A stretch of DNA of 64,000 bases, from contig JAUIRK010000333.1 of assembly GCA_030549495.1 (NCBI GenBank), positions 310,001-374,000 on the forward strand, in the 5' to 3' direction. The notes beneath the pieces were generated by a model. The model did not search any database. It saw only the letters and a list, made by a program, of their open reading frames with translations, and had not been told where the DNA came from. Source of the stretch: Nectonema munidae (lineage: Eukaryota; Nematomorpha; Nectonematoida; Nectonematidae). Each line of letters starts with the position of its first letter. Positions within the stretch are counted from its first letter, which is position 1. The position numbers and the translations under genes are program-made. Shown here in pieces: positions 11,890 through 24,830 of this stretch.

Positions 11890-13040
11890 GCACTTTGATT
11901 TCAGGCTCTATCATAATGGGTTCTCAGTGCCAAGTGATCTTGCAAATGTTCATCTGATGATTGCGTTCGACGAGAATTTAAATATTTGCGTCAAGTAAGA
12001 AAATGTTGAATCGCAAAAATAACTAAAATTGAGTCTACCAAACGCATTTGTAACTCCTTTTCAAAGGCCGCGCTTAAAAACTCTCAAAGCCTCCGGTCGC
12101 CCACCTCTTTGTTAGACCGATGGTTGTTCTTTCTCGAGGAGAATTCCGCTAAATGCCATAATTAGTGGGGATGAAAACGTAGGACTGAAACATATTCTTA
12201 ACATGGGCGTTCTACTTTTCGCATTGCAGCCGTGCAAGTTGTGTGGAGAAGGAGAGAAGTGAAGGACGATCTACAACATCAATAAGAAAGGGTTTACCTG
12301 TCCTCTCTCGTCTTGCACAAAATGATTCAGCACTGAAGGGGGAATGAGTGAATAAAGGCAGGACACCGACTCCAAAGGGTTAAAGACAGGCTTATTTGAA
12401 GGAGGGCGTAATTAATTTATCCTACCTTTGTAATAAGTTTCAAAGACTTACGACGAGATAAAAAACGCTAAGCATCTTAATACACCAACAAAACGGGATA
12501 TAAAGACAGTGGCTAAGATTATCCCCTGGATGCCATCTCTCAAACCGAACGCTTAAACCAAATCAGCATGTGTATAATGGCCTCTTATACACCCCTGACT
12601 ACAATGGAGACAAAGCTCCTCTCCTTGCATTGATCGTGTCTAATGACTTTTTTCCTGGGGAGACACACTGCACTAAAGCACGCCCGCTATCTCAAGAATC
12701 TATCACTTCTCCCTCTCCTCTTTGTTCTTTTTCATCGAAAGGGATTAGCGCAAGAAGCAACCATTTTACGTTTGCATTTGCAAAAAGAAAGGAGGCGGTG
12801 AAGGAGGATATATGCAGGAACTGTGAATAATGGAGATGCGCCAGGCAAGAAATTTAAGAGTGTCAAATTCTCAAAGTTTGCACTTTTATAAACAATTCCC
12901 CTTTCACATAATTTATGCGAGCCCAGACTGAAGGATCATTTTTACCGTTAGACGCATTGCTTTGATAAAAAGGCAGACACTCGCTCTCGATTCCACAAAG
13001 ATTTCATCTCTGAGCTTCGTTTTTGTTTTCTTTTGCTGTT
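11890..13040. promoter_or_regulatory. Long GC-richer stretch, unexplained
   Basis: About 1.1 kb of balanced base composition with frequent CpG. The plus-strand frame 12570-12830 is open for 86 codons but has no known motif. A pyrimidine tract and CATTGCAG near 12228 could be an acceptor. Non-coding regulatory DNA or untranslated exon sequence are both possible. Confidence 0.25.
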
Positions 13041-13669
13041 AAATATTTTCTCCTTCTTGCATCATACCTTGAATAATTGCATAAAAAAGCAATTGAATTT
13101 AGTTTTAAGCTGAAAAAGCAGTAACAAAAGTTTGTGCAAATGTAGTTTGACTTCTGAATCATTTGGTATGCCAAAGAGTATTCTCGTGAACCAGCATTGG
13201 ATCATTGCTGTTCTGCACAAGAAAATGAATGAGTGTAGGTAGATAAAGGTTAGTCTGTCGAAGTGAGGTTGCAATGATTTTTGCCTCAATGCCGTCTTCT
13301 ACTTCTGATTGATAGTGGGTCGGACCAACGCATCTAATATTCATACTTCAGGCAATCAGGTAAGGAGAGCGCTCAGTTTTATGCATCAAGAAGAATTTAA
13401 ATAGGGAGTAAGGTTTTCAAGAATATTTTGTGGAAATGGAAACATAGATTATTATTATCGGATTATCTAAGTATTTTAATCTGGGCAAACTCCATTAAAT
13501 CTTTCGCAAGCCAAGTGTGAGCTGACTAAAGAAAAACCCTTTCATAGGAGAATGGGTAAACGACACATGATACTTAATAAATTAATTATTTACGAGCTTG
13601 GCAATTACTTTATTTGCTTTCTTCGTGTAAAACGAATTATGGGCAATAATGCAAAAATTTATTTCATTT

Positions 13670-13882
13670 TTACTTCTAAATTATCTTTTTTTTAGTTCAA
13701 AATTGTCTTTTTCCATTCTAATTTGTCTTTTTAAATCCAAAATTGTCTTTTTTAAGTTCTAAAATGTCTTTTTTTAATTCTAAACACTCTTTCTAAAATA
13801 CAAAATAAAATTGAAAAAGGACAATTTAGAAGTTAATAAAGACAAATTGGATTTGAAAAAAGACAATTTAGAACTATAGGTT
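13670..13882. repeat. Inverted array of a short AATTGTCTTTTT unit
   Basis: About five imperfect copies of a roughly 25-base unit (AATTGTCTTTTT plus TTCTA) run rightward to 13790. Three complementary units (AAAGACAATTTAGAA) run back to about 13880. The whole could fold into a long imperfect hairpin. Confidence 0.6.
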
Positions 13883-16800
13883 TTTGTCACACCGATATGT
13901 ACAAATAAGGGATACAAGATTGAAAATAACTCAACAACAATGAAAACAAACAAAAATAAGGAGAACATTAAGGTAAATATTAATCTACTTTAACTTAGCC
14001 TTCATCTTGATTGATTAACGTGTTTTAACGATAAACTCCATTTCTTTGGCTGCTAAGAAAACCTAAAAATTCAATCTTGCTTATTCTTAAATTCGATTCC
14101 GATTATAAATTTTATGAGCTATTTAAGTTAGAATGATGAAGAAATTGATTTATACTCGATTATTATATCCAATATACTTTATTATTAATACCAAGGAGTC
14201 CTTAAGGCCTAAATTTAGTCTTTTTCCCCATACATGCTTCTAATATATTTATTCACCTCCCTAGAAGAAAGGAAGCCTTTTTGTATTTTTCTTCTAAAAT
14301 GAAATTGATGACATTTTTTTGTATTTATCTGTATCTTCTTAAAATTTAACTTGGGTTCTGTTGTGAATGAAAGAAAAACGTTTTTTAAGACTGATCATTG
14401 GTGGATTAAAATTAGATAAAATAAATTCTCATTTTTCGAAAAATTATTTTATGTTGAGATATAATTTCTTGGATAAATCAAGCGAAAAATGATGTTTTAC
14501 CACTTTTACTTTATTTCTCGCTAGTGAGATATGTCAAGCTTTTGCAATTAATCATTTTCAAATTAATCACAAATTTGTTCCAATATTTACACTTTTTTGC
14601 TTTTTTTTTTTTTATAAAATTAGTTTTGTAATATTACAATTTTTTATATTTTAAATATCATTTACAATAAACAGGCACTTTTTTCATGACCAAAATAAAC
14701 AACATTTTCAAGTAAATAAATTTAAAGTTTTATTAAACGAAAAATAACATTCATGATGTTGCGAACATTTAACTGTAACGGTATTTAGAAAAAATTTGGC
14801 AATCTAGAAACTAGTCTAAAGATAACACACTTAAAATATTTACACTTCATTAAAATTAATTGTAAATGTGTTATCTTGATTTGTATGAAGCTTTTCTGAT
14901 GTCTAAACAAAATTCCCAACATCACAATATTAGGGCTGTTTAATTGGTTTGAAATAATAAGAGAATATGTGTTACGCAGAATATTCTGGCGTACCAAGAC
15001 CTTTAGATATCAAAAAATTTCCACAAAAAGTATAAAAAGCTTGAACATTTCAAATTATAAAAGAAAGAAAGTATTTGATTTAAAAAGAATATCTTGGAAT
15101 TTACGCAAACCGCGTGCACTGAAGTGCGATAGTTCCTGAGAGGCAACTTTTACCACTGTTTATTGGATGATACAATGGGACGCTGTTCAGGGATTTAAGT
15201 CTCTTATTTTCACGTCAGGACATAAAAACTTCGAAAACTCCGACTTATACGAATTAAAAAGTTATTCAAAAAGAATCTTCTGAATGAAAACTGCATTTCT
15301 CTTTCCACAAAGATGAAAAATTGATGGCGAAATATTGTGAAATTTTGTCAGCATATAAAATCATTTCCTATGAAAGATAGGCTTGTTGAAGGGGTAACCG
15401 GAGAATAGTATGCAGAAGACAAAAGTGTCCAGATAGAAAGAGCTATCATTGCTTCGTAATTGACTAGTGAAATTGTCTTAAGTGCATAGCAAGATAGCGG
15501 TCACTTTTCGCCTAGAACCGTTGAAGTATGTTGGAGGCATAACACTATACATGTTTTGAGCCTCTAGCACGCGAAATCACCTTTTCAACACGTGAAGGCC
15601 TTCTCACAAAATGGATAGACACGTACACTTGCATCATTGAAAACGATTCAAGAAACAAAAAAAACATCATTGCTAATGATGCGTTCCTAAGCGATGCTGA
15701 CATATTTTAGATTTAACTTAAATTTCATAAAGTTAGAGACTTTGCTTCTTTTAAATTCTGACTATGATTAGTTTAGAACATTTTACCCATAAAATAAAAT
15801 GACTTGTGTTTTCTCTTTTGTTAAGTTTTCTCTACCATATGTACTACTATTTTAATTATGATATGAGATTATTAGAAAATACGGAGAATGAATTAACAAT
15901 GCCTGAAATCAGCTTAAAACATTTTAGTTAAAAGCTAACACAAATGTGACAAAAAAGGTAGATAAAAAATTGTTTACGGATTCCTTTCTAACGTTCGTCC
16001 GTATTCGATTAATGGCATATACGAACTTGCTTGTTGATATCGTCTGATCGAAATGTGAAATTTCTTTAAATTTTGACGGAATAAATTTTTATCATCATTT
16101 TTCCAATCACAAAACCAAAAAATCACTCACCAATACTCACTTTTGAAAAAATTCTTTTTTACTTGGATTCAATCCACAAACTCTTCTTACATTAAAATAA
16201 ACATGATAAAGCCGGCCATTTTACTTACGTAAAAGTTGTTTTGCTTGAAAACGAAATATCAAATGATATAATTTTTCTAACATCCAATCACATTGTAAAA
16301 ACCTCTATCACTGTGTCATGGGCGCCATTTTGGAAAATGCTGACTTAGAAGATCTACAGAGTTTCTCAACTTTTTTTTATTATAAATCGCCGACTAGGAT
16401 CGTAAAAAATTAAAAAAATCCCTCAATACAAATTGAAAAGATACCAAAAACCTTTAACGATTTTTTAAATTTTTTTCATTCCATTTAATGTTCAAAATCT
16501 TCCTAAAGATTATGTTCTTGAGATTTCCTATTTTAAGGAAAACGATTAATCACCCATTGCTGAGATTCTTAAGCAGAAAATTTTAACTATGATTTAAATT
16601 TTGGCTACTTTAAATTCGTATGTAAAAATTAACTTTTTGAAAAAATATTTGAATATTTCTTTATTCATTGTCGAACTCTTTTGTAAAGAATTTTCACACC
16701 CCGACCCTGCTCTAGATGAAGATGCTGTTCAAAAGTTTCTATCACCTGCCACTGCCAATCAAGTGTTCTAGCCAAATGTACTTGTATACTGGACACTGTA

Positions 16801-17270
16801 GAACGGTCATACCAAAATACGGCACACAAACTACATTTAAAAAGAGAAAATACGTCTATTTTGGAAAAAATAAAGTTTTAAATTTTACAATATAACGCGA
16901 TATGTTTATCTTGTTTGCGCTAAAATTCACCTAGACCGTTTGTTAGAATGAAATTTCAATAAAAATCTCTTAAAATAATTTTTGACATTCGTAAATATTT
17001 ATTCGGCGATTTATTTGTTGGCTAAAATGTCGAATGGATTTCAAAAAGCTTAGCTTAAGGTTCGCACCATTATTTGAAAAAGATAGCAAATTGAAAGTTA
17101 CATTTGTTTACAAAATTTGAAAATGAACGTCTTACGGGATTAGGAGCAGAAGGCTTGTACCAGTACCAGCTAATATTACTTAAGAGGGTCAGTTAGATTT
17201 TCTGCATAAAGTACAAGTAGAATATAAAAAGCAGTTAGTACAATTTAATGATTCGTTGTTTATAGTTTAT
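13883..17270. other. No gene recognised
   Basis: Mostly AT-rich. The stretch 15100-15660 is more balanced and non-repetitive but has no open frame of note. Confidence 0.4.
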
Positions 17271-17401
17271 GACCTTATAATAACAGCTGACCTACATTCC
17301 CTGCGCCTTTTATCATGATACCTATTTATGATAAAAGGTAAATAAAGAGAGTGTATACCTTGCATATGCAGATACACGCACCTCCACACACATTGCATCC
17401 A

Positions 17402-17460
17402 CCCACCCACCCACACACACACACACACACACAGACACACACACACACACACACACATAT
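17402..17460. repeat. CA microsatellite
   Basis: A run of AC dinucleotides with two interruptions, preceded by CCCA repeats. The open frames on both strands here are repeat artefacts. Confidence 0.95.
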
Positions 17461-17479
17461 ATGTATAATAGAAGCCTAT

Positions 17480-17860
17480 AAATACATTTGCATACAAATT
17501 AAGACTGGTGTGTTCTTGCTGCTGCATTTTTCTCTCCCACTCTTTTGCCGTGTGCGGAGGTAGAAACGCAGGATGATAGCGAAGTGAGTGTGCAGAAGGC
17601 GGAGGAATATTTGAGCGAGCTTTAGACTGCTTATTTAAGGCAAAATGAACTCATCAGTTTGTGTCGCGTCCTCATTCCACGAACTACTTTGCGTGCTTGT
17701 AGCACAGCGCTGAGTTGATTGCTTTCGCGCACCGAGAACAGTGCTGGAATTTGCAGTCCTCTTTTCGGAAATAACGTCTTCGATTTGCCAGAAGATGAAC
17801 ATTTGCACTTTGCTAGTGTAGTCTAACAAAAGGATGCCCATTACTTTTCAATTCAAGGAT
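17480..17860. promoter_or_regulatory. CpG-richer patch with TATA-like box and initiator
   Basis: TATTTAAG at about 17631 is followed roughly 25 bases on by TCAGTTTG, an arthropod-type initiator. An ATG at 17645 opens only 22 codons. The minus-strand 68-codon frame has no motif. Confidence 0.22.
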
Positions 17861-18116
17861 ATCCAATACTTTAAAATATTTGGTTGCAAGAACATATACA
17901 TTCGTCGCACACAAAAGTTACTTTTGCGAGAGAGAAATTGAGCTTTTCAGAGAGAAGCAAAATTAATTGAGTTGGATGTCTCCGCGCTCAGTCAAAGACA
18001 GAAGAAAGAGAGTCATGAACAAATGAAAGAACAAATGCGAAACTTGTAAGGAAAAGTGAATTTGAATAAAATATTTTGTAAGTTTAAAAAGTGTATATCC
18101 TGAATTATTTTATGTT

Positions 18117-18253
18117 TTAACCCATTTACGACCAATGTTCCTATTTTGGAACATAAGTAATTTCATCTTCGTCTGCTTTTTTCAATGACTTTGAATATAA
18201 ATCGTCTGCGTTTTTTAGATATCGTCTGCTTTGTTTGGTCTTAAATGGGTTAA
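18117..18253 (+). mobile_element. piggyBac-type MITE, copy B
   Basis: Nearly identical to copy A across the whole 129-bp body, with TTAA at both ends. Confidence 0.85.
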
Positions 18254-19016
18254 GTAAAAAATGATCGCAGACTTCAACGTAGTACTTAGGAAATAAAAAT
18301 TTGATTTTAAAAATATTTTTTACCTTAGCCCAATTGAACATGTTGGTTCTTACGATAAATTTTTAAATACAAAAAGGGTGAAAACTTGTTCATTTTGATC
18401 ATGGATGTCATTTTGTGAAATAAAATGTGCAAACTCGCATCTCAAAATTTAAAAACGGGTATTCGTGTCAACGGACCGTTTTCGTAGTTAAAGGGTTAAC
18501 GTCATTTTAAAGTAGTTTTGCTGCAATACTTATTTGGTAAGTATTGTATTGTTAACAGATAATGTCATGGATCAATTTGCTTCTACGATTTTATCTGCAC
18601 CAAATGTGTTTTGTGGTACTATGATTGCCCCTCTTTATCATAGAGCTCTTTTTTTATACCATTTTTAGTTCTATTTCTTATTTTTGTAATTCTCTTTCGT
18701 CTTTTTGCATTGCAAAATGTAAGATAGACCATGTTAACAGAAGTTATTTTGGAGTTGAGTTTTTCACGAGATATTCATAAAAAATAAATTGCTTTCATAA
18801 GTATCGTTGGGAAAATGCTGTTCGCTCTGCGTGCACGTACTGCTTTATTCTTACTTTATTGATATAATATATAAACAAAATATTTTTATAGTAAATGCGG
18901 CTTTTACTTCCTTCATCATCATTTAAATCTAATTTTTTTTAATGCTCGCGAAGCTTTGGAAATATAAACAGGGGTAAGATAGAGGAGGTTGATCACGGTC
19001 ACATACTCTTTGTCTT

Positions 19017-19470
19017 TTAACCCTTTGAGGACCAGAATCTTGAAGAAAAATCGTCTGTGTACTTATGGGTTATCTCCCCCTCCCCACTCTAAAAAATTTT
19101 TTAAAATTTTTTTTCCAACTTAATAATTTTAAAATACTAATTGATTAATAATTTTAAATATATATATTTAATTTATGAAAATAAATTAAACTAATTATTA
19201 CTTTTTTGCTGTATGATTTTCATTAGTTACACTATATAATATTTTTTGGTAAGTTTTTTTATATATAAAATATTTTTATATTTAGTCATTTATTATTTTT
19301 ACTCATCATTTAAATTCAAATAAAAAATTTTTTAGAGTGGGGGGGGGGGGGGGGGGAATAACCCATAAGTACCATCGTCTGCTTTCTTTTTCCATTCATT
19401 TTTGTATGTTTTAAGCAGACGATTATTATTTCTTGGTACGCCGGTGTCACACTAGTCCTCAAAGGGTTAA
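19017..19470. mobile_element. TTAA-flanked MITE with a second element nested inside
   Basis: The outer element has TTAA flanks and inverted ends CCCTTTGAGGAC and GTCCTCAAAGGG. It carries CGTCTGC motifs like the 129-bp family. The segment between about 19063 and 19368 is a separate inverted-repeat insertion flanked by GTAC. Confidence 0.75.
19063..19368. mobile_element. Nested inverted-repeat insertion with poly-G
   Basis: The ends are TTATGGGTTAT and ATAACCCATAA, continuing inward to CCACTCTAAAAAATTTTTT on one side and its complement on the other. GTAC lies on both sides and may be a 4-bp target duplication or part of a palindrome. An 18-base G run at 19339-19356 lies in the right arm, opposite C-rich sequence in the left. 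Confidence 0.6.
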
Positions 19471-20254
19471 ACCCATGCCATTGTCCTCGCGGAATATCAG
19501 AGGCAATTTGTAGCAGCAAATCGACGGTCTCAGACCACTTAAAGAAAATTGGTAAGGTGAAAAAGTTCGCTATATAGCTCATGCATGAGATGGGAAAAAT
19601 GAGAAAACTCAGATTTTGGTGCTTTATCTGAATCTTCAAAGATCCATTTCTTGTTCAAATATTGACATGAGACTAAAAGTGGATCCTTTAGGATAATAAT
19701 TGCAAACGATCATGTTAATGTCTTATTTCTCGAAGCCAAAGTTGCAAAAGCAGAAGGGGACCGAGTAGGTTTGGTGGAATGCTGCTTGTATAATTTTGGG
19801 AGATAAGTTAGCTTATTCACAATTAGATATTTTTTGATGTACATTGAATTGTAGCTAGTTTGTACAAAAATTAATTTTTCAAAATAAGATATCATATTTC
19901 ACATTAACTAAAGTAGACATTTATGAAAAATGAATGTGAAAGTTTGGTAAATTGAAAATTTCAAGAATGGAAACTTTTAAAGCAATTTCGATTATAACAC
20001 AAAGAAATCAGAAATTTGTGTTGCAATTTTTTTCTCGAGCAAAAAAACACCCAATTCACTTCTCTCTATTCATCTTCTTCGCTATATGTACCAATTGGAT
20101 ATAAGCACCAACAACAGACATATGCCGATTTACTTCTCCAAATCTTTGAAATATATTTCTGGTGTTTAAAGTAACGGGCTCAATTAAAAAAATGCTACAT
20201 ATAAAAATCGGATAGAATTTCTAATGAATATCTACACACAAAATCTTTTAAATT

Positions 20255-20598
20255 TGTCAGACCTCGTTTACTCGAACTTGTTGATTTCACATACATTTCT
20301 GTCGGATTGTGAATTTGTTAGATTAATCAATCATCAATTCGCAAACTGCTCTCGATACTTTGGTTTGATATTTGGGTAATCTGTTGCTGTCATTTTAGTG
20401 TCATAAATAAATAGCATCACATGATTGGTCTCTTGGTTCAACAAATTATACATGCACGCCCTGACAGCATTTGGTTTGCTTAAGACGGTGTCGATATTCG
20501 AGTGTGCATGTCAGACTTTCTGTAAATTGGTTACCGCCAATATTGTATAAGATAGCGGGTTTGTCATTTAAGTGAATGTCGGATAAACGACGCTTGAC
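20255..20598 (+). mobile_element. pogo/Tigger-like MITE (family P), full-length copy
   Basis: The left end is TCAGACCTCGTTTACTCGAA and the right end GTCGGATAAACGACGCTTGA, complementary with mismatches and followed by TA. Related copies lie at 1180 and 36735. No coding sequence remains. Confidence 0.65.
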
Positions 20599-21177
20599 TA
20601 CATTTTACATTTCAGTGGATTCGAAGCTACGCCTTGCATGCTTCTTACCTTTAAAAATAAAATTAAACCAATTAAAATAAGAGGTAAATAAACTGAATTG
20701 TGTGATCTTGAATGAAGATTCACGTTTGATAACACAACGAAAAATTTTTATTGAAGAAAATTATGAGATCGAGGAATTAGTGATTAAGATTATGAAGCAC
20801 GCTCATATAAGGTAAAATTTTTATGTTATATATTACTATTTAATTTAAAATTTAATCTTGTTCTAATAAATTCAAAAAATTGCCTTACGAAAAGTAAAAA
20901 TGAACGGAAAGTAAAATTATTTGTTCAAAAAAGAAATTACCAAACTTTTTCGGACTTGTTTCTGAGAACTTAATGTTTTGGGTGCAAAATAGTTATTAGT
21001 TTACGACTTAACAAATAATAATTTTCCAGTTTTTTAAAGACATTTTTAACAAACTTTTCAAATATTATTTAAGTCAAATGACATTTTCTATATGGTGTCA
21101 ATGGCAGAAAAAAAATAGATCCAAATTAATAGATCCTGGTCAGAGTTATTACATAAAGTCGTCCTAAAATGTTCGCA

Positions 21178-21315
21178 TTAACCCATTTACGACCAATGTT
21201 CCTATTTTGGAACATAAGTAATTTCATCTTCATCTGCTTTTTTCAATGACTTTGAATATAAATCGTCTGCGTTTTTTTAGATATCGTCTGCTTTGCTTGG
21301 TCTTAAATGGGTTAA
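21178..21315 (+). mobile_element. piggyBac-type MITE, copy C
   Basis: A 130-bp body, nearly identical to copies A and B, with TTAA at both ends. Confidence 0.85.
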
Positions 21316-21859
21316 GTGATATTCAAACAAAACTCGTTATTTTTGACATTTTTCTGAATTTAACTCATTTGGTGTTTTATTAAACATTATTTTTTAAAAT
21401 GTTGCTACGACTGGTAAAGTGCGATGCAAAGCATTTTATAGTCAATGGGAATATTTTTTTAAAGCAAAATAAAAAGTATGAATATAGCAATTATAATCAT
21501 TACAATTACAATTTTATTTTTTCGAAAAATTACGAAATTGTGTAGAATTAAAATTTTGTAGAAGATTTTTGTCTTTTTAAAGTAAGGATGCGTTTTTCTT
21601 TAAAGGAATTGAAAAACTAACACAAAAACAATGCCATTCGCTTCTTAAACTTAAAATAAAAGACAGTTAGCGATGAAAAATGTGCAATAACTTTATTTTT
21701 AATGACACACTTTGTTTTGCTTATTGTGCTATAGCTTCTCTTCTACACATCAGGTTCTTTGTTGATGCAAGGAAAAAACGCCATCCTTAAACTTTGACCT
21801 TAAACGAAACCGCGTGTATGTCATTCTTAAAAAGATGTTCCCAAGCAAATTTAGAAATT

Positions 21860-22170
21860 TGGAACAAAAGATTAATTTTTTTTTGACGAATTTGGTTTAT
21901 CAGTTTCACCCAGACCAAAGTTTATGAGGGAGCTTGAGTGTCTTGTTTTTACGAGTTAATGGAGAAGTTTTCAAAAATTTTCTTCTTGAAATGCTAATAA
22001 AAACTTAATAAACCCAATTTTTGTACTTGACAATGCAAGAATTCATTATTGTAAAGGACCCTATTCGGAAATTATTGAAAACGTGAACTTATTTCATCTT
22101 TCTCCCCACTCTCCATATTGAAAATCTTTTTTCAGTTTGAAAGGGCTAAGTTTAAAGAAGTAGAGCAAAT
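21860..22170 (+). pseudogene. Decayed Tc1/IS630-like transposase (DDE domain)
   Basis: One frame reads FFDEFGLSVSPRPKF, resembling the first catalytic DE block. Downstream is NPIFVLDNARIHYCKG and then VNLFHLSPHSPY, resembling the VLDNAxIH...LPPYSPE block of IS630/Tc1 enzymes. Stops interrupt the frame between and after them. No ends were identified. Confidence 0.55.
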
Positions 22171-22449
22171 AAAAAAGAAGAACTAAAAGATTTAATTAAC
22201 AACAACTTTGATGAAATTTGATCAGATAATTGTGATTGTTGGTACAGAAAAATGATTAATACATTTCACCATCAGAAAAACAGAAATTGATGTTTTTTTA
22301 AAATTTAATTCGTGTTTTTCAAAATTAATAATAAAATAGCCATAGCTACCATCTCAAACCTTTCGTGAACCGAAAAATCAGACGATATTTATTAAAAAGC
22401 AGAAGATTTATATACAAAACTATTTGAATAAGCAGACGAAGGTAAACTT

Positions 22450-23201
22450 GTTTGTTACATATATGAGACACTGGTCACGAAAGAAGTCTTTAGGCCATTT
22501 TTTCAGCCCAAATTTTTGAGTATGTATCAAAATTCTTGAAAAAATCGTACCAATCCAAAAATTATGAAGAAGAATACAAAGTTGTATCTTTACAACTAAC
22601 AAGATTTTTTCATGCCAATTTTAGGACCATTGGATTATACAAGATAAAGAGTAGTTTAATGATTATAAATTTCATGATGAAAAACAATATCCATACTGAA
22701 CCACAGAGTTGAATAAGGATAAACTTTTCGAAGTAAGAGTTCTTTTAGAGCATTTCAATGAGAAGGCATCTGATTTTTTGGTTTTTTGGCCATAACTTTT
22801 CATTGGCGTGAGGATGATTGGGCACTTTGGTGGAAATTATTTGAAAATGTTTTTAAAAAGGGTAAGCCTATTAGGTGTGGGTATAAAGCTTGTTGTGCTC
22901 AAGGGAAGACTTTACATTCAGGTATAATATCTATATAGGTAAATCCGGAGATAAGTTTTTAGAAAAAACAATTGCTAGCTTACAAGCAAGGAATTACTTT
23001 GTATATCTACTGAAGAAAACTATATCTTTTACTCCAATACTTGGTCCTTCAAAATTATTGTCGCAAGAAACGGAACATTTTATTTGTAAGAAGGAAAAAC
23101 AAAGATGTTTGTTGTGTAATAAAAATGCGACAAAGGCTCGCATAAAGTGTGAAGTGCCGTTACACGATAAATATTTTTTTCCTATCATAAAAGTTGAATA
23201 A
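22450..23201 (+). pseudogene. Decayed piggyBac transposase
   Basis: Pieces in order: FHDEKQYPY, then LNKDKLFEVRVLLEHFNEKA (family: DKLFKVRPLLDHLNE), GKPIRCGYKAC (family: KPIRWGFKLW), YIYIGKSGD, and a cysteine-rich end QRCLLCNKNATKARIKCEVP like the C-terminal zinc-binding region. The frame changes between pieces, much of the catalytic core is missing and stops are present, so it cannot make enzyme. It may be a relative of the source of the TTAA MITEs, but no matching ends were seen. Confidence 0.65.
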
Positions 23202-23419
23202 ACTTTTTCTTACACTCTTTGGTAATAATAATAATTAATTTTAAATTTAAAATAAATTTTCTTTACTTTTTTGTAATTACTTTTTTAGGTTAAGGTAGTC
23301 AGTCATAAAGTCAATATCTAGTCAAAAATTTCCATTAATTCCTTTTTCTATTTTTTTTTTAGCTTTTACCAAAACGATTATTAAAGAAACGAAAAAATAA
23401 TTTAGAACATTTTGGTTAT

Positions 23420-23790
23420 GATAAAAAATTTATGGTTATGTTGGAGTTTGGTGAGGCACATGGCGGGAATGATGTCAGCGATGCTTTTGGTTGTTGATAG
23501 ATGAAGGTTTGCTCGCATTCACACAACAAATGACGAAGCAGCTTCAACGCGGCACGGATCCCGCAAAGTAGGGAACTGTGAAGTGCGTGCGTGAGAAGTG
23601 AGTGGGGATGCCGCACTTCCTCGTTTCGGGCGTGCGCGTCGGCAACAGGCGCTCATCCCCCTCATCGCGCGTAATGCGAGCGAGCCTCCATTCTATGTAA
23701 ATAAAACACGCCCTGCATTTCACAAAGGAGAGAAGAAGATGGATGCTCTCTGAGCGTGGTTGTTGTTGTTTTTACGCAGTGTAAACTAAT
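23420..23790. promoter_or_regulatory. CpG-rich island of about 370 bp
   Basis: The most CpG-dense stretch in the window (GCGTGCGTGAG, TTTCGGGCGTGCGCGTCGGC, CATCGCGCGTAATGCGAGCG). The open frame on the minus strand (66 codons) is probably a by-product of composition. Confidence 0.3.
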
Positions 23791-23935
23791 TCTTCCCTCC
23801 TCTGCAACTTATTTTAGTGATGAAAAGGTATTATAGCATATAGATAAACATTGAATTAAAAATAGATATAACACTTCAAAATGAAAATGTTACATGAAAC
23901 AAAACTGGTAAATTCAATAAAAAAGTTGGGATCTC

Positions 23936-24014
23936 CTGAAGAATAGCGACGCCAGTACAGTTGGGGAGGTTATTCTACAGGAGATAACAAAATTTTGGCG
24001 CGGCTATTCTTCAG
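23936..24014. repeat. Short inverted repeat upstream of the Merlin fossil
   Basis: CTGAAGAATAGCGACGCC (23936-23953) is complementary to 23997-24014 at 16 of 18 positions. An inner pair, GTTATTCT and GAGATAAC, lies near the centre. It may be a tiny MITE or part of the Merlin terminal region. Confidence 0.45.
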
Positions 24015-24249
24015 CAGAGTTTATCATTCACTTTTACTGCAGATTTTACATTAATTTTTGAGTATTTTTTTCTTCATTAAAGTTTTCAATATTGATACTT
24101 GTTATAAGGTTAAATAGCATAGTAACTTCCTATAAATACACAATAATTAGTCAAATGAGCTAATAGTATAATAAGAAAGGAGAAAATTTTACTGATTTTA
24201 TTTTTCTATTATCTATTTTTTTCAAAATCTCAAACAAAATGATCTTTTA

Positions 24250-24830
24250 AGATCTAATTTTACCTTTATTAAATGAAGAATCATTGCATGTTTTTAGTTG
24301 GAAGAAGTCTCTTAAACTTTGGAAAAAAGAGTGTATTTGTTTACAGTGCAAAGCTGGAATGAATTGAACAAAATGTCCAAAAGCAAGTGATGGCTTTGTA
24401 TGGCAATGTCAGAATAAAGCCTACTCAAAATATAAATCAACCATTTCAATTCGATCATCTTCATTTTTTCCAAGTCGAAGGTCACGTATATTTTAAACAG
24501 AATCCGATAAAACTTGGACGTCCTGGCGCTGCATACTACAAAATGTTGAATAAGTTTTTTCACACAAACCAAAATATCTTTGTGGAAGAACTCCTCAAAA
24601 AGAAATTTGCGTTTTTGGTTTAGTTGATACCTCCCTCTTTTTCTCCTACAATCGAGCATATCGAAACTGAAGAAAGAAGTGCAGAAACATTACTTCCTCT
24701 GATAGAAAAAGTGGTTCCCCTGGACAAGCAGACAGCAAACATAAAAGGAATGAAGGGATGTAAAAGAGCCTATCTTCAAGAATATATGCGGCGAGAAAGA
24801 TGCCCGAATAACGCTTTTTTTAGTTGATGT
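24250..24830 (+). pseudogene. Decayed Merlin (IS1016/ISXO2-like) transposase
   Basis: A cysteine-bearing N-terminal part reads ECICLQCKAGMN, then TKCPKASDGFVWQCQNKAYS and STISIRSSSFFQ, as in Merlin enzymes (DGYVWRC...SIRxGSFF). After a frame change come FKQNPIKLGRP, then IEHIETEERSAETLLPLIEK, matching the ERSAETLLPLI block before the second catalytic Asp. At least one stop and one frameshift, and the SDCWKAY block is eroded. Confidence 0.72.

Noticed and set aside
17267-17563. Overlapping frames rich in Cys/Val or His/Thr
   Set aside because: Translation of a CA microsatellite.
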